Shown here: positions 61,024-64,000 of the stretch, one piece after another | Layout of the letters: each line of letters starts with the position of its first letter | Numbering within the stretch: the first letter of the stretch is position 1 | Assembly: GCA_014138645.1 (NCBI GenBank) | Contig: JACJIB010000006.1 | Coordinates: 389,258-453,257, forward strand | Length of the DNA: 64,000 nt | Direction: 5' to 3' | DNA from: Methylorubrum thiocyanatum | GTDB lineage: Bacteria > Pseudomonadota > Alphaproteobacteria > Rhizobiales > Beijerinckiaceae | Translations under genes and position numbers: made by a program | The notes under the pieces: generated by a model | The model's database searches: none | What the model saw: only the letters and a program-made list of their open reading frames with translations | Told to the model about the DNA's origin: nothing

Positions 61024-63225
61024 TCAGAACCGAACCAGCAGGGAGCCGGTGATGCGGCGGGGCGAGCCGGTGTCGACGCGAAACTGGCTAACGGAGCCGA
61101 CATAGTAGGTGGTGTCGAAGACGTTCTCCACGTTCAGGCCGAAGCGGAAACTCTCGTACTTGTAGTAGCCCAGCGCGTCGGCCACGACGTAGGTTGGGAG
61201 CTTGAACCCTGAATTGGACGAATCCCCCGCGCGCTCGCCCGCCGCACGCACCCCGCCGCCGATGCCGAGGCCCCGCAGGGGGCCGCTCTGCACTTCGTAG
61301 ACGGCCAGCATCGTGCCACTGTGCTCCGGGATGTTGAGCAGCGGGGCACCGACCGGGAGCACGTTGTCCTTGGTGATGAAGGCATCGGTGAAGGTGTAGC
61401 CGCCGATAATGCGTAGCTCTGGGGTAAGCTGGCCGGCGGCAGTGAACTCGAAGCCTTGGCTGCGCACGCCGCCGGCCGTGATCTGGAAGCCGCTGTTGCT
61501 GGGGTCGGCGGTGAGCACGTTCTCTCGGTCGATGCGGAAGGCCGCACCGGTCAGCAGGAGTGCGCCACCGTAGAGCTCGACCTTCGCTCCCACCTCGTAG
61601 CCGAGGCCGGTCTCCGGCTCGAAGGCGCGCGACCCTGCGCCGAGCCCCGCGTCCGTGCCGATATTCGGCCGGAAGCTGGTGCTGACGTTGGCGTAGAGCG
61701 CGAGCTCCGGGATGGGCTGGTAGACGAGCCCGGCCCGCGGCGAGGCGGCCGCTCGCGTCTGCTCGGCGCTGTTGCCTCCGATGCGCTGCTTGAAGGAGCG
61801 CTCGAACAGGTCGAAGCGAACGCCGGCCAGCGCTTTCCACTGCGGCGCGAGGTCGATCAGGTCCTGGGCGTAAAAGCCGGTGTCGGTCACGCTCTCCAGG
61901 GTGTTGGAGGCGCGCGTCAGCGGCGGCAGGGGCTGGCCGTAGCGCGGGTTGTAGATGTCGATCGCGTACGGGAACGTGTTGAAGTTCGAGCGCAGGTAGA
62001 GCTGCCGGTTGTCGAAGTCCTCGCGGTCGAAGCCGAGGAGCAGGATGTGGCCGACCTCGCCGGTTCGGAAGCGACCGACGAGCTCGGCCTGACCGATGAC
62101 CGAGTCGTAACTGTAGTCGCGGAAGTTGCGGTCGCGGATGACCGTACGGTTGTCGGACAGGAGGCCGCGACCCTCGGCGCTCTCGCCGTTCAGGGTGCCG
62201 GTGTTGAACTGCGTGGCGAGCCGCATCTGCCAATCGGCGTCGAAGCGGTGGTCGAGGCGCACCTGGAGCACCGCGTCGCTCTGGCGGCTCACCTGCCCGG
62301 GCTCACCCAGGAAACGGCTGATCGGCACGAACCCGAGTTGCTTGTTCACAGCGACAACACCACGGTCGACGACGATGTTGTTGCGGGTGATGGCGGCCTC
62401 GACCGTCAGCTTGGTATCGGGCGTGATCTGCCAGCTCAGGACCGGCGCGATGAAAAGCCGGTCGTCGCCGACGAAGTCGCGGTAACTGTTCTGGCTACCC
62501 CCGGCGAAATTGAAGCGGTAGAGCAGCGTCTTCTCGTCGTTGAGCGCCCCACCGGAATCGATAGTGCCGCGGAACTGCTCGAACGAGCCCCATAGGCCGC
62601 CCATCTCGACGAAGCGGATTGTGGTGGGCTGCTTGGTGACGATGTTGACGAGGCCGCCCGGGTCGCTGCGTCCAAACAGGGCGCCGCCGGCCCCCTTGAG
62701 CACTTCAATGCGCTCGATGTTCTGGGTGTCGATGAGCGGGGGCGGACCGCCGCGGTTGGCCGCGAGCCCGTTCCGGAAGATCTCGGCCGTGGTCACGCCG
62801 CGGATGGCGTAGGCGAAGGTACCGAGCCCCCCGAAGTTGTTGGTCTGGGTCAGCCCAGGCACGTAGTCGAAGGCCCGGTCGACGCGGGTGGCGTTGATGT
62901 CGGTGATGAGTTCGCGCGGTACGACCGTCACGACCTGGGGGACATCGAGCTGGCGGGTGTCGGTCTTGGTGGCGCTCACGGCCCGATCCGAGCGGAAACC
63001 CGGCGTTGGCCCGATCAGGCTGATCGCGTCCACTGAGCGGCCGAGGACGTCCGGCTGGACGGGGCCACCCGCGGTGGACTCGACCGAGATCATTTCGAGT
63101 GCGACCCTTGTCTCCTCGGCTTGCGCTGCGCCGGTCGATAGGCTGGCGGCGAGGAGCGTGCCTCGGCACAGCTGAAGCGCCAAGCATCTGCCCGGCGAAG
63201 GAGCCCCGAGGCAGTTGTAGAGCAT
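61024..63225 (-). CDS. TonB-dependent siderophore receptor
   Basis: A 733-residue outer-membrane receptor. A signal peptide ends near AAQAEE; the plug domain has DVPQVVTVVPRELITDINATRVDRAFDYVPGLTQ and NIERIEVLKGAGGALFGRSDPGGLVNIVTKQP, and the barrel ends with NVENVFDTTYYVG ... RRITGSLLVRF, the terminal Phe typical of barrels. It is of the siderophore-receptor subclass (FhuA/FpvA-like). It is first in the uptake operon. An AT-rich stretch (63246-63263, TTACAATTATAAAATT) upstream may be an iron-responsive promoter, not a recognisable Fur or Irr box. Confidence 0.94.
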   Translation of the reverse strand: MLYNCLGAPSPGRCLALQLCRGTLLAASLSTGAAQAEETRVALEMISVESTAGGPVQPDVLGRSVDAISLIGPTPGFRSDRAVSATKTDTRQLDVPQVVTVVPRELITDINATRVDRAFDYVPGLTQTNNFGGLGTFAYAIRGVTTAEIFRNGLAANRGGPPPLIDTQNIERIEVLKGAGGALFGRSDPGGLVNIVTKQPTTIRFVEMGGLWGSFEQFRGTIDSGGALNDEKTLLYRFNFAGGSQNSYRDFVGDDRLFIAPVLSWQITPDTKLTVEAAITRNNIVVDRGVVAVNKQLGFVPISRFLGEPGQVSRQSDAVLQVRLDHRFDADWQMRLATQFNTGTLNGESAEGRGLLSDNRTVIRDRNFRDYSYDSVIGQAELVGRFRTGEVGHILLLGFDREDFDNRQLYLRSNFNTFPYAIDIYNPRYGQPLPPLTRASNTLESVTDTGFYAQDLIDLAPQWKALAGVRFDLFERSFKQRIGGNSAEQTRAAASPRAGLVYQPIPELALYANVSTSFRPNIGTDAGLGAGSRAFEPETGLGYEVGAKVELYGGALLLTGAAFRIDRENVLTADPSNSGFQITAGGVRSQGFEFTAAGQLTPELRIIGGYTFTDAFITKDNVLPVGAPLLNIPEHSGTMLAVYEVQSGPLRGLGIGGGVRAAGERAGDSSNSGFKLPTYVVADALGYYKYESFRFGLNVENVFDTTYYVGSVSQFRVDTGSPRRITGSLLVRF

Positions 63226-63287
63226 CGTGCGAGCCCTGCTGGCTTTACAATTATAAAATTCGTCGCTGGTCTGTATTGAAGCCGCCC

Positions 63288-63499
63288 ATGAGCCAAAGGG
63301 CTGCTGCTACGACAATGCTCCGATGGAGAGCTTCCTCCTCACCCTCAAGTTTGAGCTCGTCCATCAGCGACGGTGGGCGACCCAGGACGAGGCACGAGGC
63401 GAACTGTTCGCTTACATCGAGCGCTACTCCAATCGGCAACGCATTCATTCGGCGCTCGGTTATCTCCCACCCGAGCAGGCCGAGCGGGCCGCGAAGTAA
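63288..63499 (+). pseudogene. IS3-family orfB transposase, C-terminal remnant
   Basis: One frame reads CYDNAPMESFLLTLKFELVHQRRWATQDEARGELFAYIERYSNRQRIHSALGYLPPEQAERAAK and stops at TAA 63497-63499. This is the C-terminus of an IS3-group transposase, with the DDE glutamate in MESF. The beginning (ATGAGCCAAAGGG) is one base out of frame with the rest, and everything upstream is missing. It lies just upstream of the TonB receptor gene in the opposite direction. Confidence 0.8.
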
Positions 63500-63529
63500 T
63501 TTATCTTCGTTTGTGAAATCAGCGCAGTA

Positions 63530-63589
63530 TTAACACACCCGTTCCGGCAATGGATCGTAGTACCATTGCCGGAACGATGAGGGTGTTAA
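63530..63589. repeat. 60-bp imperfect inverted repeat
   Basis: TTCCGGCAATGG (63542-63553) and CCATTGCCGGAA (63563-63574) form perfect 12-bp arms around a 9-base loop. Outside these, TTAACAC (63530-63536) and GTGTTAA (63583-63589) match again, with a short mismatch between. It may be two abutting transposon ends, a MITE-like element, or a bidirectional terminator for the converging genes; there is no T-run. Confidence 0.7.
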
Positions 63590-63624
63590 TCAGCGAGCTC
63601 GAGTTCGCCCTTCCTTTATCGTGA

Positions 63625-63906
63625 TCACTGAAGGCCCGGAAAGAAGATGCCTTCAACATGTCCGACGAACAGCACCAGCCCCATGCCAGCCACGGTGGCG
63701 CCCACGAGGCGCAACTTCATTGGACGAGCAGCATCACTGTGGATCACCCAGCGCGTGCCGAGACCGGCGAGCACGCCCACGACCAACTGGACCGCCGTGA
63801 AGCCGGCAAGATAGGCGACGAGCGGCGTTTGCTCCGCACCGAAGATCGATTCGCCGTAAGCCCACCCATGAAAGATCCCAGCGCCGGCGAAGAGAACGGC
63901 AAGCAT
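63625..63906 (-). pseudogene. HupE/UreJ-like membrane protein, C-terminal half
   Basis: A 93-residue frame with three membrane helices resembling the C-terminal half of HupE/UreJ proteins, small putative nickel or cobalt permeases (LAVLFAGAGIFHGWAYGESIFG ... VAYLAGFTAVQLVVGVLAG ... LVGATVAGMGLVLFVGHVEGIFF). Full-length proteins have about 190-200 residues with a signal peptide; here the first half is missing and an IS3-type transposase end begins 12 bases upstream of the ATG. It is most simply a gene cut by insertion, although a GGGGG-rich site precedes the ATG and a short protein might still be made. Confidence 0.6.
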
Positions 63907-63917
63907 GTTGTTGCCCC

Positions 63918-64000
63918 CTAAAGACCGGACAAGGTCTCCTGGGTTAATCGGGCAATGAACTCGCGCGGCGAGCGGTAGCCCAGCGCGCGATGAGGGTGAA
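63918..64000 (-). CDS. IS3-family transposase orfB, C-terminus, continues past window
   Basis: The frame reads HPHRALGYRSPREFIARLTQETLSGL and ends at TAG 63918-63920. The R/HPHxALGY motif is the signature close to the C-terminus of IS3-family OrfB. The gene runs off the right edge, so its completeness is unknown. Its end lies just upstream of the truncated HupE-like frame and probably marks the insertion boundary. Confidence 0.75.
   Translation of the reverse strand, partial: HPHRALGYRSPREFIARLTQETLSGL

Noticed and set aside
63226-63290. A Fur or Irr box upstream of the TonB receptor
   Set aside because: The AT-rich TTACAATTATAAAATT stretch does not match a Fur 19-mer or the TTTAGAA-N3-TTCTAAA-type Irr element.

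Overview
The window is GC-rich DNA with short intergenic gaps and many overlapping stop/start pairs. Gene content (two Rnk-type regulators, a YgiQ radical SAM protein, a ChrB/ChrA pair, an OprB porin, a periplasmic gluconate-dehydrogenase-type complex, RND and TonB systems) points to an alphaproteobacterium of the Hyphomicrobiales. A Methylobacterium/Methylorubrum-like organism is my best guess, inferred from gene style and not proven. No rRNA, complete tRNA or CRISPR array was found.

Layout. (1) 1-5.3 kb is the end of a mobile element: a large serine recombinase with an unusual C-terminal domain, a small ORF, a tyrosine recombinase and an SRAP DNA-protein crosslink repair protein. (2) 5.5-11.4 kb holds a small membrane protein and a TetR-controlled RND efflux pump with palindromic operators between pump and regulator. 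(3) 11.5-13.3 kb has two divergent Rnk/GreA-like regulators with small hypothetical ORFs between. (4) 13.5-21.8 kb holds an NMT1/SsuA-like ABC importer, a Crp/Fnr regulator and a PPOX flavoprotein. These sit beside a four-gene operon (DUF971 protein, AprA-like flavoprotein, two-cluster ferredoxin, HEAT-repeat protein) that looks like an uncharacterised redox system, perhaps for an organosulfur substrate. (5) 22-29.2 kb has YgiQ, chromate resistance and a hybrid histidine kinase. (6) 29.4-34 kb has an IS66 scrap and a sugar-binding protein, chemoreceptor and porin without an importer. (7) 34.4-38.3 kb is a three-subunit FAD/cytochrome c dehydrogenase. (8) 38.7-40.8 kb is a Tat-exported beta-propeller fused to a VOC domain, next to a VOC remnant.

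(9) 40.8-52.9 kb is a cyclitol catabolism region: IclR regulator and HpcH/HpaI aldolase on one strand; on the other an M24 peptidase-like protein, IolD, an enolase-superfamily dehydratase, an SDR, a sugar MFS transporter and IolE, then a LysR regulator and MmsA/IolA. The canonical IolB, IolC and IolJ are not in the window, while a dehydratase and a pyruvate aldolase are. The enzymes fit a non-phosphorylating route from 5-deoxyglucuronate to pyruvate and malonic semialdehyde, with MmsA finishing to acetyl-CoA. This is the best candidate for an undescribed system. Near-identical inverted sites flank the divergent promoters and are probable IclR operators.

(10) 53.4-56.4 kb has a LysR regulator, a SemiSWEET transporter and a Tat-exported amidohydrolase. 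(11) 56.5-64 kb is a siderophore/metal-chelate uptake operon (TonB receptor, binding protein, permease, ATPase) enclosed by IS3-family debris: a complete but inactivated IS3 copy with inverted ends, an adjoining truncated copy, a third transposase tail, a 60-bp inverted repeat, and a HupE-like gene apparently cut by another IS3 element running off the right edge.
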